Of a DNA stretch of 45,746 nt, positions 6,680 to 15,305 are shown piece after piece. The position numbers and the translations under genes are program-made. Within the stretch, counting starts at the first letter, position 1, and every line of letters begins with the position of its first letter. Below the pieces are notes generated by a model. It was not told the origin of the DNA. It saw only the letters and a list, made by a program, of their open reading frames with translations, and did no database searches. This stretch comes from a virus: the IMG/VR virus record IMGVR_UViG_3300020156_000455, positions 1 to 45,746 of that record, one strand, 5' to 3'.

Positions 6680-7198
6680 ATGAGCCGAATCGCTCTAAGT
6701 TCTGTAGATCGAGCCCAGCGGGAAGTCCTGCCGCTCGATCTTGCGCTTTATCACGCTGCACGCGACTACCCAGGCGGCGCCGCTGCTATCGCAGCCACCA
6801 CTGGCCGCAACGCCACGACGTTGCAGCACAAGCTTTCCCCAACCCATCCAAGCCACACCGTGAACATTCAAGAGTTTGGCGAGATCCTGGAACTGACCAA
6901 GGATCGCCGTATTCTGGATGCGGTGCATGCACTGGTCGGCGACACGACTTGGCAGGAACTGGCTGAGGCGTACACAAACGACATGCCCGAGACCTTGACC
7001 ACCGGCATTGCTGAATACTTCCGGCAGGTGGCGGATCTGGCCGAAACCTGGGCCAAGAGTATCGGTGACGGCGTCGTGACTGACCAGGAACTGGCAGCGA
7101 TTCGCCTGCAGGTGTTCCGCGGGATTCAAGGGCTGCTCGGATTGTTCAACCGCGCCACTTACGTCAATCAGACGACGCGAGGTGCTGACCATGGCTGA
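6680..7198 (+). CDS. CII-like phage regulatory protein
   Basis: A 172-aa protein starting MSRIALSSVDRAQREVLPLD. Features of the phage regulatory CII/CP76 family are visible: ALYHAARDYPGGAAAIAATTG, then ATTLQHKLSPTHPSHTVNIQEFGEILELT, a helix-turn-helix-like region at about residues 25-80, and a helical C-terminus. In Pseudomonas phages this gene follows cro and precedes the replication genes. It probably activates or tunes lysogeny/replication transcription. ATG at 6680 is used rather than the upstream frame start because the family begins near here. It overlaps the DksA-like gene by 8 nt. Confidence 0.78.
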   Translation: MSRIALSSVDRAQREVLPLDLALYHAARDYPGGAAAIAATTGRNATTLQHKLSPTHPSHTVNIQEFGEILELTKDRRILDAVHALVGDTTWQELAEAYTNDMPETLTTGIAEYFRQVADLAETWAKSIGDGVVTDQELAAIRLQVFRGIQGLLGLFNRATYVNQTTRGADHG

Positions 7199-7421
7199 CA
7201 TCGCAGACTTCGCTAATGATCTGGTGCTGGAGCGCGTCGACCAAGCGCTCGCAGCACGTCGCATCGCCGCCAAACCAGCCTTGGCGGCGCATTCGTTTCT
7301 GTTCTGCGAAGAGTGCAATGAGGCAATTCCGGAGGCGCGCCGTGTGGCGCAGCCTGGCTGCACGCATTGTGTGGATTGCCTTTCCCTCGCGGAAATGAAG
7401 GGAGCTCGTCATGTTCGATGA
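7191..7421 (+). CDS. DksA/TraR-type C4 zinc-finger protein
   Basis: A 76-aa protein with FCEECNEAIPEARRVAQPG followed by CTHCVDCL: a CxxC-x(n)-CxxC zinc finger of the TraR/DksA family. Short phage and plasmid TraR-like proteins bind the RNA polymerase secondary channel and alter initiation without needing ppGpp. It overlaps the cII-like stop by 8 nt and the primase start by 11 nt, so it belongs to the PR operon. Confidence 0.88.
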   Translation: MADIADFANDLVLERVDQALAARRIAAKPALAAHSFLFCEECNEAIPEARRVAQPGCTHCVDCLSLAEMKGARHVR

Positions 7422-9630
7422 AGTGCTGGCTCAGTTCGCAGACTACGGCCTTGTACCTGCGCAGCCGCTGGTGTTCGGTAAGCTCACTCGTTGCAAGACG
7501 GCGCAGGATAAGGGCAGCGAAAAGAACGGCTGGTACGTCGCCCATGAACATCGCACCGAGAAAGGCGAGACGCTTATTTTCGGTTCATTCGGCGATTGGC
7601 GTTCGGGCGAGACACAGAAGATCAAGGTCAAGGCTGGTCGGATGTCACCCGAAGAGCGCGAGGTCATGCGCGCCCGTCAGGAAGAAGGCAAGCGTCGCGC
7701 TGCAGAAGTGGCAGCTAATGCGGCGCGTCGAGCGGCAAAGCGAGCGGACAGCTTGTTCCAGCGCATGCCGGAGAAAGGTCGTAGCGAATATCTGGACCGC
7801 AAGCAGATTGTCGGTTTCCGGGTTCGCTACGCGCCGCGTTCCGGGGCAGTCTTGGTTCCCATGAGCAATGCGCGGGACGAAATCGTCGGGCTTCAGGTGA
7901 TTTACCCGAGCAAACAGGAAGATACGGGGCGGGACAAGTCTTACTGGCCCTACGGGATGTCAAAAGAGGGTGCTTTCCATCTCATCGGTCCGGATGCCGA
8001 TCCGGGTGATCCAGTGCTGGTATGTGAGGGCTACGCAACAGGCGCCAGCCTGCATATGGCGACTTCGCTGACCGTTGCGGTGGCATTCGACGCGGGTAAC
8101 CTGCTGGCCGTGTGTAAGGCCATGCGCGAGCGGTTTGCCGGTTGCCCTCTGATCATTTGCAGGGACGATGACTGGAAAACCACGAAGCCAAACGGTGACG
8201 CCTGGAACCCCGGTGAAGAGAAGGCCAATAACGCGGCACTGATCGTCGGTGGCCAAGTGGTCGCGCCGATTTTCTCCAGTGAGCGGGAAGTGAAGTGGAC
8301 CGACTTCAACGATCTGCATGTCGCCGAGGGTTTGGAGGCGGTGCGCCGTCAGGTGCTGGCCGTGGTCAAGCCGCCGGCTGCAGGTGGTTGGAAAGATCTA
8401 CTAGCTCGCAGCGATAGCGGCGCTCTGATCGCGCACATGCAGAACGTTGAATTGATATTGGCCAATGATCCACGTTGGGCTGGGGTCATCAGCTACAGCG
8501 CCTTCAGTTCGAAGCTCGTCAAGCTGCGTGCGGCGCCTTATGGCGGCGGCACAGGTGACTGGGCGGACATCGATGACGTGCGGGTGATGAAGTGGCTCGC
8601 GCAGCAGTACAACTTGCGGGTCAAGGCCTCGCATGTGATCGAGGCGGTGAGTGTTGTTGCGCATGACCATGCGTTTCATCCAGTGCGCCAGTACCTGCGA
8701 AAGCTCGAATGGGATCGCGTGCCGCGCTTGGAAAGCTGGCTCACCGATGTGATGGGCGTAAAGGCTACCGACTACTCGAGCAAGGTCGGTAAGCGCTGGA
8801 TGTTGTCGGCCGTGGCGCGTGTGATGAAGCCGGGCTGCAAGGCTGACTCGGTGATGATCCTTGAAGGCGCGCAGGGTGCCGGTAAGTCGACGGCGATGAG
8901 CATTCTCGGCGGTGAGTGGTTCATGGATACGCCATTTGCCCTGGGCGACAAAGACGGGTTTCAGGCGATCCGGGGTAAGTGGATCGTCGAGCTGGGTGAG
9001 CTGGACAGCTTCAACAAGGCCGAGAGTACCAAGGCAAAGCAGTTTTTCTCTGCGTCCACCGACACTTACCGCGAGAGCTACGGCCGTAGAACAATGGACG
9101 TACCACGCCAGTGTGTTTTCGTGGGTACAACGAACCAGGACGAGTACCTCAAAGATGCCACCGGCAACCGCCGTTACTGGCCGGTGGCGTGTACCAAAGT
9201 CGATCTGGAGTTGTTGCGCTCGATCCGCGATCAGCTGTGGGCCGAGGCGGTGTTCTGCTACGACGCGGGCGACCTTTGGTGGGTAACGCTGGACGAGGCA
9301 GCATTGTTCGCGGAGGAGCAGGACGAGCGTTTCGTAGTGGACGAATGGGAAACGCCAATCTTGACTTGGTTGGAAGAGTCGCAGATTGGTGAGACCACGA
9401 CCGGCAGTGAGGTGCTGACACAGGCACTCAAGCTCGACCCGGGACATTGGGGTAAGCCAGAGCAGATGCGCGTCGGTGCCATCCTTCATCGGCTGGGCTG
9501 GAGGCGTTACAGGCTCGGTGCTATGACCAAGAGTCGGCAGCGGTTGTGGGGCTACAAGAAGCCTGCGGACTGGGGGAAGGCGCCTGAATTGGAAGTCGAC
9601 GTTGCCGAGGAGCTTTGTTTCGATGATTAA
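7411..9630 (+). CDS. Primase/helicase with Toprim and VapE-like ATPase domains
   Basis: A 739-aa replication protein. The N-terminal part carries a Toprim domain (VLVCEGYATGASLH near residues 201-215, with LIICRDDDW later supplying the metal-binding acidic residues). The C-terminal half is a virulence-associated-E/D5-like P-loop ATPase with Walker A LEGAQGAGKST (about 484-494), Walker B WIVELGEL and a sensor-like FVGTTNQDEYLKD followed by GNRRYWP. It would prime and unwind phage DNA at the origin. The clustered short repeats at 10.0-10.3 kb just downstream may be its binding sites. It is preceded by the DksA-like gene and followed by Q with an 8-nt overlap. Confidence 0.92.
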   Translation: MFDEVLAQFADYGLVPAQPLVFGKLTRCKTAQDKGSEKNGWYVAHEHRTEKGETLIFGSFGDWRSGETQKIKVKAGRMSPEEREVMRARQEEGKRRAAEVAANAARRAAKRADSLFQRMPEKGRSEYLDRKQIVGFRVRYAPRSGAVLVPMSNARDEIVGLQVIYPSKQEDTGRDKSYWPYGMSKEGAFHLIGPDADPGDPVLVCEGYATGASLHMATSLTVAVAFDAGNLLAVCKAMRERFAGCPLIICRDDDWKTTKPNGDAWNPGEEKANNAALIVGGQVVAPIFSSEREVKWTDFNDLHVAEGLEAVRRQVLAVVKPPAAGGWKDLLARSDSGALIAHMQNVELILANDPRWAGVISYSAFSSKLVKLRAAPYGGGTGDWADIDDVRVMKWLAQQYNLRVKASHVIEAVSVVAHDHAFHPVRQYLRKLEWDRVPRLESWLTDVMGVKATDYSSKVGKRWMLSAVARVMKPGCKADSVMILEGAQGAGKSTAMSILGGEWFMDTPFALGDKDGFQAIRGKWIVELGELDSFNKAESTKAKQFFSASTDTYRESYGRRTMDVPRQCVFVGTTNQDEYLKDATGNRRYWPVACTKVDLELLRSIRDQLWAEAVFCYDAGDLWWVTLDEAALFAEEQDERFVVDEWETPILTWLEESQIGETTTGSEVLTQALKLDPGHWGKPEQMRVGAILHRLGWRRYRLGAMTKSRQRLWGYKKPADWGKAPELEVDVAEELCFDD

Positions 9631-9982
9631 GGAGATCGATTCGTTGCTTCAGTTATGGGCTCGGGAGTTGCACTCCGACCATTCGAAAGGCGGTCTGGCC
9701 GGTGGAAACATGGTTGCGATGATGATGGAGAGTAACGGCCAGTTAATCCGCGGGCGGCGTGCATTTCGTGCGCCGTTGGAGAGCTCGTTGGATATCGAAC
9801 TTATCGTGAACAAGCACCTCGCGCCCGAGCTGGTGACGGTTGTGCGAGAGCACTACTGCACCCTCGATATCGACATGCGTTTGCGTTATGCGCACTGCGG
9901 CTGCGGGCGTGACACTTATTATCAGCGTCTTCATGAGGCGCATTTGGTTATCTGGGGCGTGTTGATGGGGGTGGCTGCTTGA
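9623..9982 (+). CDS. Phage antitermination protein Q-like
   Basis: A 119-aa protein (ATG 9623, with GAGGAG 10 bases upstream inside the primase gene). The pattern LQLWARELHSD, a Gly-rich turn, HLAPELVTVVREHYCTLD and CGRDTYYQRLHEAHLVIWG matches the phage Q antiterminator family. It is the last gene of the PR operon, before a 520-bp non-coding stretch and the late genes. It should let RNA polymerase read through the terminator at 10466-10491 and switch on lysis, packaging and morphogenesis genes (inference from position and family). Confidence 0.8.
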   Translation: MIKEIDSLLQLWARELHSDHSKGGLAGGNMVAMMMESNGQLIRGRRAFRAPLESSLDIELIVNKHLAPELVTVVREHYCTLDIDMRLRYAHCGCGRDTYYQRLHEAHLVIWGVLMGVAA

Positions 9983-10007
9983 CCCCAGGCATGGCTCCGG
10001 CAGTTGC

Positions 10008-10276
10008 TGTCCCACCGGCCCGCCTTGTCCCACTATGTTTTGGCGTAGTGGGACAGGTGCGGGCCTTGTCTTTGTTGGGCTGTCCCACCGTCCCACCTTC
10101 CAACGTCACCCGCCCGCATATGCGTAGCAGACACAATGCACGCGCGCTTCACGCGCAAGCGTGTTTATAAATTTCTCTCTTTACACGAGAAAATAGATAA
10201 ATAAGTAGGACGGTGGGGCTAAGCCCCGAATCTAGGCGCTCTCAGGCGTCCCACCTCAATTCTAAAAGGTGGGACA
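10008..10276. repeat. Cluster of TGTCCCACC repeats in both orientations
   Basis: Copies of TGTCCCAC(C): 10008-10016, 10026-10033, 10081-10089 on the plus strand and 10048-10055, 10268-10276 reversed, with shorter GTCCCACC copies at 10090-10097 and 10248-10255. Two copies form the perfect arms of a hairpin (TGTCCCACTA 10026-10035 / TAGTGGGACA 10046-10055), extended outward by GGCCCGC/GCGGGCC at 10017-10065. Between the copies lies an AT-rich run (10165-10210). An iteron-like cluster next to a primase gene with an AT-rich stretch fits a replication origin, but a Q-binding or transcription-control site is also possible. Confidence 0.6.
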
Positions 10277-10465
10277 GATGGGACGCCGCCGAAACAACAA
10301 AATGCCGTGGTGAGTTATTCGCTTACATTCGCTAGACGTTCACCCCACATTGACCACTTATTCACCGGGTGGCATTAAACCGGGGTTGCTGCCACCGGAA
10401 TCGACCTGTAAAAAGTAGTCATCTTCGATAGGTGCGACCGCAGAGAGCGGCATGCACCAACCACC

Positions 10466-10491
10466 AAACCCGGCCATTGCGCCGGGTTTTT
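10466..10491 (+). terminator. Intrinsic terminator before the late genes
   Basis: AAACCCGGC (10466-10474) and GCCGGGTTTT (10481-10490) form a 9-bp GC-rich stem followed by a T-run on the plus strand. It sits 18 bp upstream of the holin ATG and therefore would block late transcription unless antiterminated, consistent with the Q-like gene upstream. Confidence 0.8.
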
Positions 10492-10508
10492 GCGTTTAGG
10501 GGTTGGCG

Positions 10509-10853
10509 ATGACAAGCGAGCAACAAGCACTGGCAGAAATGCCGATCTGGTTAGTGATCGTCCTGGCCCTGGTCGGTGGCGTATCGGGGGAAATGTGGCG
10601 GGCCGACAAGGACGGGGCGCGAGGCTGGGCATTGTTGCGAAGGCTGGCACTTCGGTCAGGCGCCTGTATTGTCTGCGGGGTGTCGGCGATGATGTTGATG
10701 ATCGCCGCCGGCATGACGATCTGGACGGCGGGCGCCTTGGGTTGCCTGACGGCAATGGCCGGCGCGGACGTAGCCATTGGGTTGTACGAACGATGGGCCG
10801 CTAAGCGATTGGGCGTGTGCGAAGTTCCGCCGAATGGCGGCGGGCCAGCCTGA
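10509..10853 (+). CDS. Phage holin, three transmembrane segments
   Basis: A 114-aa protein starting at ATG 10509 with AGGGG upstream. Three hydrophobic stretches are visible: residues about 12-27 (PIWLVIVLALVGGVSG), 51-68 and 73-92, with a charged loop (WRADKDGARGW) between the first two. This topology matches the LydA-like holin superfamily III. It would form the membrane lesion that times lysis. It lies immediately before terS, about 20 kb from the endolysin and spanin genes, a split lysis layout. Confidence 0.78.
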   Translation: MTSEQQALAEMPIWLVIVLALVGGVSGEMWRADKDGARGWALLRRLALRSGACIVCGVSAMMLMIAAGMTIWTAGALGCLTAMAGADVAIGLYERWAAKRLGVCEVPPNGGGPA

Positions 10854-10922
10854 AACCGCCGGGGACCCTGGGGTTATTCGGTGGGTACGGGGTCGGAAAC
10901 CCGCGGGACTGTGTTAGCGGAC

Positions 10923-10986
10923 GGTTCACCAGCTTAGTGAACTGAGGTGAACAGGTGAACTGGCGGTGAACTCGCGGGTGAACTGG
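10923..10986 (+). repeat. GTGAAC repeat array upstream of terS (possible cosB)
   Basis: Five direct copies of (A/G)GTGAAC(TG) start at 10936, 10946, 10954, 10965 and 10977, plus one inverted copy GGTTCACC at 10923-10930. Copies are spaced 8-12 bp, close to one helical turn. The array ends 10 bp before the small terminase gene. In lambda-like phages the terminase-binding cosB site lies just upstream of nu1, so this array may be the TerS-binding part of cos. The nicking site would then be expected nearby, at about 10855-10925. Confidence 0.55.
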
Positions 10987-10996
10987 AGAATTAACC

Positions 10997-11587
10997 ATGA
11001 CGATCATCAGTAAAACGGAGTTTGCGGCCCGGCGCGGCTGGGCCAAATCCTATGTTTCGAAATTGGCGAGTCAGGATCGGCTGGTACTTACCGAAAATGG
11101 CAAGATCGACTTGGAAGCCACTGAGGCGCTACTCGATAAAACCAGCGACCCCAGCAAGGCCGCGGTCGCCGACCGTCACCAGCAAGACCGGATTCAACGT
11201 GACGTTTACAGCCAACTATCACCCCTCACGGCGCCGACTTCCACGGCTGCGCCGCCGCAGCTGATGCCTAGCGACGGCAAACACCCCGACTACCAGAAAT
11301 CCCGTGCACTGCGCGAACACAACATGGCCAAGTTGGCCGAGATCGAGCTGGGCAAGGCGCAAGGCTCTTTGGTATCGAGAGAGGCAGTCGAGACTGGCGC
11401 CTATGACGCCGGCCGGTTGTTGCGTGACCAGTTGTTCGGACCGCTACCTCAGCTGTCCTACGACCTCGCGGCAATGACGGATCCTTGGCAAATCGAAAAA
11501 CATCTCACCGCGACAATCCGTCGAACGCTGGAGGAAGCCGAGCGCCTCTCTTCAGCGGACCTTGATCACGCCTTAACAGTGAACTGA
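10997..11587 (+). CDS. terS: Terminase small subunit (Nu1-like)
   Basis: A 196-aa protein starting MTIISKTEFAARRGWAKSYV, a winged-helix-type DNA-binding start (KTEFAARRGWAKSYVSKLASQDRL) as in lambda Nu1. The middle (residues about 45-95) is polar and Pro/Ser/Thr-rich, and the C-terminus is helical, fitting large-subunit binding. It would recognise the packaging site and recruit the large terminase encoded 5 bp downstream. The start is supported by context; the GTGAAC array lies immediately upstream. Confidence 0.85.
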   Translation: MTIISKTEFAARRGWAKSYVSKLASQDRLVLTENGKIDLEATEALLDKTSDPSKAAVADRHQQDRIQRDVYSQLSPLTAPTSTAAPPQLMPSDGKHPDYQKSRALREHNMAKLAEIELGKAQGSLVSREAVETGAYDAGRLLRDQLFGPLPQLSYDLAAMTDPWQIEKHLTATIRRTLEEAERLSSADLDHALTVN

Positions 11588-11591
11588 ACCT

Positions 11592-13616
11592 ATGCACACG
11601 GAATTTTCTGACGGTGCACAGGTGTACCGTGAGAACTACTTCCGTGGGCTGCGTCCCGACCCCGATCTTTGGATTGATGAATGGGCCGACGAGTACATGC
11701 GAATCCCGCGTGACACCGGTGCTCCTGAGCCCGGCCAGTACCGCACGTCGCGGACACCTTATGCTCGCGAGCCGATGCGTTGCCTGTCGCCGGCCCATCC
11801 CTGCAGACGCGTGGTCACCATGGTGGCTTCGCAGTTGATGAAAACCCAGATCGCGCTCAATTGGATGGGCGGCCTGATTCACATGGCGCCGTCGAACATC
11901 CTGGCGCTGTTGCCTAGCCTCGGCCTGTCCAAGCGGGTGTCTGGGCGGATCAGCAAGACCATCAAAGCCACTCCCGTGCTGCGCGAGCGGGTCGCGGCCA
12001 CCCGTTCGCGGGACGCACGCAACACCATGGACACCAAGGAGTTCGAGGGGGGCTCGCTGTACGTCACCACCGCCGGTTCTGCGGCCAACCTATCGGAGCT
12101 GTCGGCACGCTACATCTACGGCGACGAAGTCGACCGCTGGGAGAACGACGTCGGCCAGGAAGGTGATCCCATCAGGCTGGCAGAGACGCGTGCGACCAAC
12201 TTCGGCCGCAATGCGAAGATTTACTTTTCCAGCTCGCCGACGATCAAGGGCGCCTCGCGAATCGCCGATCTGTTCGAGTCCAGCGATCAGCGTCACTACT
12301 ACGTGCCATGCCCGCATTGTGGGCACATGCAGGTGCTTGAGTGGGAAAACCTACTCTATTCAGCCGATTTCAGCGTCGTGCATTACAAATGCGCGGCGTC
12401 CGGGCTGAACTGTGACGTGCTGATCGAGGAACACCATAAGAGCGACATGCTCGCTCGCGGTGAATGGCGTGCGCATGGCACCGGCGACGGCAAGACGGTT
12501 GGCTTTCATCTCAGCGCCCTGTATTCGCCGACCGGTTGGATGGACTGGACATCGCTCGCCATCGAGTTTGAAGACGCGAAAAAAGCCCAGGCGCAAGGCG
12601 ATACCAGCCTTATGCAGGTGTTTTACAACACCCGTCTGGCCAAAGTATGGGACAGCTCGCTCGAACAGACCAAGGCGGAAGTGCTGATCGCTCGGGCGCG
12701 GCTGGAAACCTACACCCTGGGCGCTATGCCGTCAGGCGTGCTGATGCTGACCGGCGCCGTCGACGTTCAGGCCAATCGTCTGGAACTGATGGTGATGGGC
12801 TTCGGCGTCGGCATGGAGCGCTGGGTGGTTGATCACCATGTCATCTGGGGTGATCCGGCAGACGACCGCACCTGGGCGGTGCTGGATGAGAAGCTTAAGG
12901 CGCGTTACCGGCATCCTTGTGGTGTGGGTCTGGCGATTCTCGCCGTGGGTGTCGACTCCGGCGGTCACCACACCGATGAGGTCTACCAGTTCTGCCGCGT
13001 TCGTCGCTGGCGCAATATCTTCGCCATCAAGGGGGCGAGCAAGCCGGGCAGGCCGGTCATTGCACAGCGCCCGTCCATGGTCGACGTGACATGGAAGGGA
13101 CAGACCGAACGCAACGGCGCAGAGCTGTGGTTTGTCGGTACCGACACCGCCAAAGACTGGATCTACAACCGTTATCCATTCCCGGACGGTCCGGGATCGC
13201 TGCACTTTGCCAACGACCTGCCGGACGAATTCTTCGCCCAGTGCGTCGCCGAGCGCAAAGTCGTGCGATACGTGCGCGGACACAAGCGCATCGAGTGGGT
13301 GAAGGGCAAGGCTGAGCGCAACGAAGCGCTCGACCTGATGGTGTACTGCCTGGCGATGGCGCATTACCTCGGCATCAATCGCTACCAGGAACACGATTGG
13401 GACAGGGTGCGACAAGCACTGGCCCAGTCCGGCTTGTTCGATGACGTCATCAAGCCTGTCCAGGGCGAGCGCCTTGATGCTGAGCAAACACCGGCGCCCG
13501 CCGCTGTACGTCAAGCCCAACCCGCACCACCACCCGCTGTGCCGGTTACACAATCGCGACCGGCAGCCCCCCCTCAACGCCGCAGCTCAGCCAGCGGCTA
13601 TCTGAAGAGACGCTGA
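11592..13616 (+). CDS. terL: Terminase large subunit (lambda gpA family)
   Basis: A 674-aa packaging ATPase/nuclease. The N-terminal ATPase has the atypical gpA Walker A ASQLMKTQ (about 79-86) and Walker B YIYGDEVDRW (about 174-183), with SSSPT as coupling motif. A CPHCGH motif near residue 238 with a later Cys-rich YKCAASGLNC resembles the zinc-binding insertion of the family. The C-terminal half carries nuclease-type acidic residues (GAVDVQANRLE, AVGVDSGGHHTDEV, NEALDLMVY). The extreme C-terminus is Pro/Ala-rich. It would cut cos DNA and pump it into proheads. Size and order match the lambda GpA family (PF05876). Confidence 0.95.
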   Translation: MHTEFSDGAQVYRENYFRGLRPDPDLWIDEWADEYMRIPRDTGAPEPGQYRTSRTPYAREPMRCLSPAHPCRRVVTMVASQLMKTQIALNWMGGLIHMAPSNILALLPSLGLSKRVSGRISKTIKATPVLRERVAATRSRDARNTMDTKEFEGGSLYVTTAGSAANLSELSARYIYGDEVDRWENDVGQEGDPIRLAETRATNFGRNAKIYFSSSPTIKGASRIADLFESSDQRHYYVPCPHCGHMQVLEWENLLYSADFSVVHYKCAASGLNCDVLIEEHHKSDMLARGEWRAHGTGDGKTVGFHLSALYSPTGWMDWTSLAIEFEDAKKAQAQGDTSLMQVFYNTRLAKVWDSSLEQTKAEVLIARARLETYTLGAMPSGVLMLTGAVDVQANRLELMVMGFGVGMERWVVDHHVIWGDPADDRTWAVLDEKLKARYRHPCGVGLAILAVGVDSGGHHTDEVYQFCRVRRWRNIFAIKGASKPGRPVIAQRPSMVDVTWKGQTERNGAELWFVGTDTAKDWIYNRYPFPDGPGSLHFANDLPDEFFAQCVAERKVVRYVRGHKRIEWVKGKAERNEALDLMVYCLAMAHYLGINRYQEHDWDRVRQALAQSGLFDDVIKPVQGERLDAEQTPAPAAVRQAQPAPPPAVPVTQSRPAAPPQRRSSASGYLKRR

Positions 13617-13617
13617 T

Positions 13618-13824
13618 ATGTCATTTACGAAAAAGCACCTCGACGCGGTTGAGGCGGCCATTGCGCGCGGTGAGAAAACTGTGCGCTACACCGACCGTAC
13701 CGTGGAGTACCGCACGGTCGATGAACTGCTCAAGGCGCGCGAGGAAATACGCTCGTCGTTGGCAAGTGCAGCTGGGCCACGTTCGCGCGTGGTCCGGCTG
13801 TACCACGCAGGGAAGGGGGTCTGA
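13618..13824 (+). CDS. Head-tail joining protein gpW-like
   Basis: A 68-aa protein with the gpW fold pattern: an N-terminal helix (HLDAVEAAIARGEKTVRYTD), a beta hairpin (TVEYRTVDELL) and a second helix. It lies between the large terminase and portal, exactly where W lies in lambda, and its TGA overlaps the portal ATG by 1 nt. The protein would plug the portal after packaging and form the tail-docking surface. Confidence 0.88.
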   Translation: MSFTKKHLDAVEAAIARGEKTVRYTDRTVEYRTVDELLKAREEIRSSLASAAGPRSRVVRLYHAGKGV

Positions 13825-15305
13825 TGGCCCGGCACTTCCCAACGCTGACCCGTAACGGATTTGCCCTACCGTCCAACATCAAGGCCAGCTACGAAGGCGC
13901 TGGGGAAGGGCGCCGCTCGAGTGGCTGGGACGCTCCCGACAACGGGATCAACAGCATCAACACCCCGGCACTGCGCAACCTGCGGTCGCGCTCCCGGGCG
14001 GCGGTTCGCAATGACCCATATGCATTCAATGTCATCGACAAGCGCGTCAGTAACCTGATCGGCACGGGCATCACTCCTCGGCCTACGACCGACGATGATG
14101 CATTGCGCAAACTTTTGCAGGAGCTGTGGGGGGACTGGGTCGATGAGTCGGATGCGGATGATCGCACCGACTTCTACGGCCAGCAGGCGCTGGTGGCGCG
14201 CACGGTTGAAACCTCGGGCGAATGCTTCGTGCGGTTGCGGCCGCGCGGTCTGGATGAAGGCTTAGCAGTTCCGCTGCAGCTGCAGATCCTCGCACCGGAA
14301 TTTGTGCCGCATGACAAATTCGAGACCACCAAAAACGGCAACGTCATCCGCGCTGGCATCGAATTCACCCCGGGCGGCAAGCGGGTGGCGTATTGGATGT
14401 ACCTGTCGCACCCACGTGATGCCGCGTCTCTGAACGCCGGCTACAACCAGCTAGTGCGCGTGCCTGCCGCCCAGGTGCTGCACATCTTCGAACCGGTCGA
14501 GCCGGGACAGTTGCGCGGTGTGCCGCGGCTGTCGCCGGTGCTCAAACGCCTGCGCAGTCTGGACAACTACGACGACGCGGTGCTGTTTCGTCAGGAAGTG
14601 GCCAACCTGTTCGCCGGTTTCATCAAGCGTCCGGCGCCGGACTCGGGACCACTTCCCAGAGATCCTGTGACCGGTCAGCCGCTCGATCTGGATCGCGATG
14701 GCTTCACGCCGATGGTTGCGCTCGAACCCGGCACCATGCAGGAACTGGGGGCAGGTGAGGAGGTTGAGTTTTCTAAACCGCCAGACGCCGGCAACAACTA
14801 CCCGGACTTCATGCGGCAGCAACTGATGGCTGCTGCAGCAGGGTCGGGTACGCCTTACGAGATCCTCACTGGTGACATGCGCGGGATCAACGACCGAGCA
14901 TTGCGGGTGGTACTCAACGAGTTTCGGCGCCGCCTGGAACAACTGCAGTTCAGCGTGTACGTGCATCAGCTCTGCCGTCCCGTACGCGCGGCGTGGATGG
15001 ACATGGCGGTGCTGTCTGGCGTCCTGGTGCTGGACGATTACGCACAGAAACGCCGCCAGTACCTGCGTACCCGCTGGGTGCCTCAAGGCTGGGCCTATAT
15101 CCAGCCAGTGCAGGACGTGCAGGCACGCCGTATGGAAGTGCAAGCCGGATTTTCTTCGCGCAGCGAGATGGTCCTGCGCACCGGCTACGACGCCGAAACG
15201 GTCGATCTGGAAAACGCTGCAGATCTGGCACGGGCCACAAAACTGGGCCTCAACTACAACACCCTTGATGCCGTCGAAGACAACGACGACAAGGAGCAAC
15301 CATGA
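13824..15305 (+). CDS. Portal protein (lambda gpB family)
   Basis: A 493-aa portal protein. It starts with a basic N-terminus, then SRAAVRNDPYAFNVIDKRVSN and the family-typical IGTGITPRP. The core includes FVPHDKFE, HIFEPVEPGQLRGVPRLSPVL and YEILTGDMRGINDRALRVVLNEFRR, which match lambda-family portals (PF05136). It makes the dodecameric ring at one prohead vertex. The stop overlaps the protease start by 4 nt (ATGA). Confidence 0.95.
   Translation: MARHFPTLTRNGFALPSNIKASYEGAGEGRRSSGWDAPDNGINSINTPALRNLRSRSRAAVRNDPYAFNVIDKRVSNLIGTGITPRPTTDDDALRKLLQELWGDWVDESDADDRTDFYGQQALVARTVETSGECFVRLRPRGLDEGLAVPLQLQILAPEFVPHDKFETTKNGNVIRAGIEFTPGGKRVAYWMYLSHPRDAASLNAGYNQLVRVPAAQVLHIFEPVEPGQLRGVPRLSPVLKRLRSLDNYDDAVLFRQEVANLFAGFIKRPAPDSGPLPRDPVTGQPLDLDRDGFTPMVALEPGTMQELGAGEEVEFSKPPDAGNNYPDFMRQQLMAAAAGSGTPYEILTGDMRGINDRALRVVLNEFRRRLEQLQFSVYVHQLCRPVRAAWMDMAVLSGVLVLDDYAQKRRQYLRTRWVPQGWAYIQPVQDVQARRMEVQAGFSSRSEMVLRTGYDAETVDLENAADLARATKLGLNYNTLDAVEDNDDKEQP

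Larger units (their letters stand above)
9983..10508. other. Non-coding region between Q and holin
   Basis: About 525 bp without a convincing gene. It contains the TGTCCCACC repeat cluster, an AT-rich segment near 10165-10210, and an intrinsic terminator at its right end. The late promoter and the Q-utilisation site are expected here, but I cannot place a clear -10/-35. Reading frames present are short and lack ribosome-binding sites. Confidence 0.6.

Noticed and set aside
6426-6683. Short frames of 73-91 codons on both strands between cro and cII
   Set aside because: Cys-, Trp- and Arg-rich with no ribosome-binding sites; the region is dominated by hairpins, so RNA is more likely. I keep open that one is a real small protein.
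8401-9489. Long minus-strand frame (362 codons) opposite the primase/helicase
   Set aside because: GC-rich third positions of the real gene leave the antisense frame open; it has no motif or ribosome-binding site and lies against a gene with clear Walker motifs.
9983-10500. A tRNA or CRISPR array in the Q-holin gap
   Set aside because: Repeats are irregular, short and in both orientations, with no spacers of uniform length and no cloverleaf.
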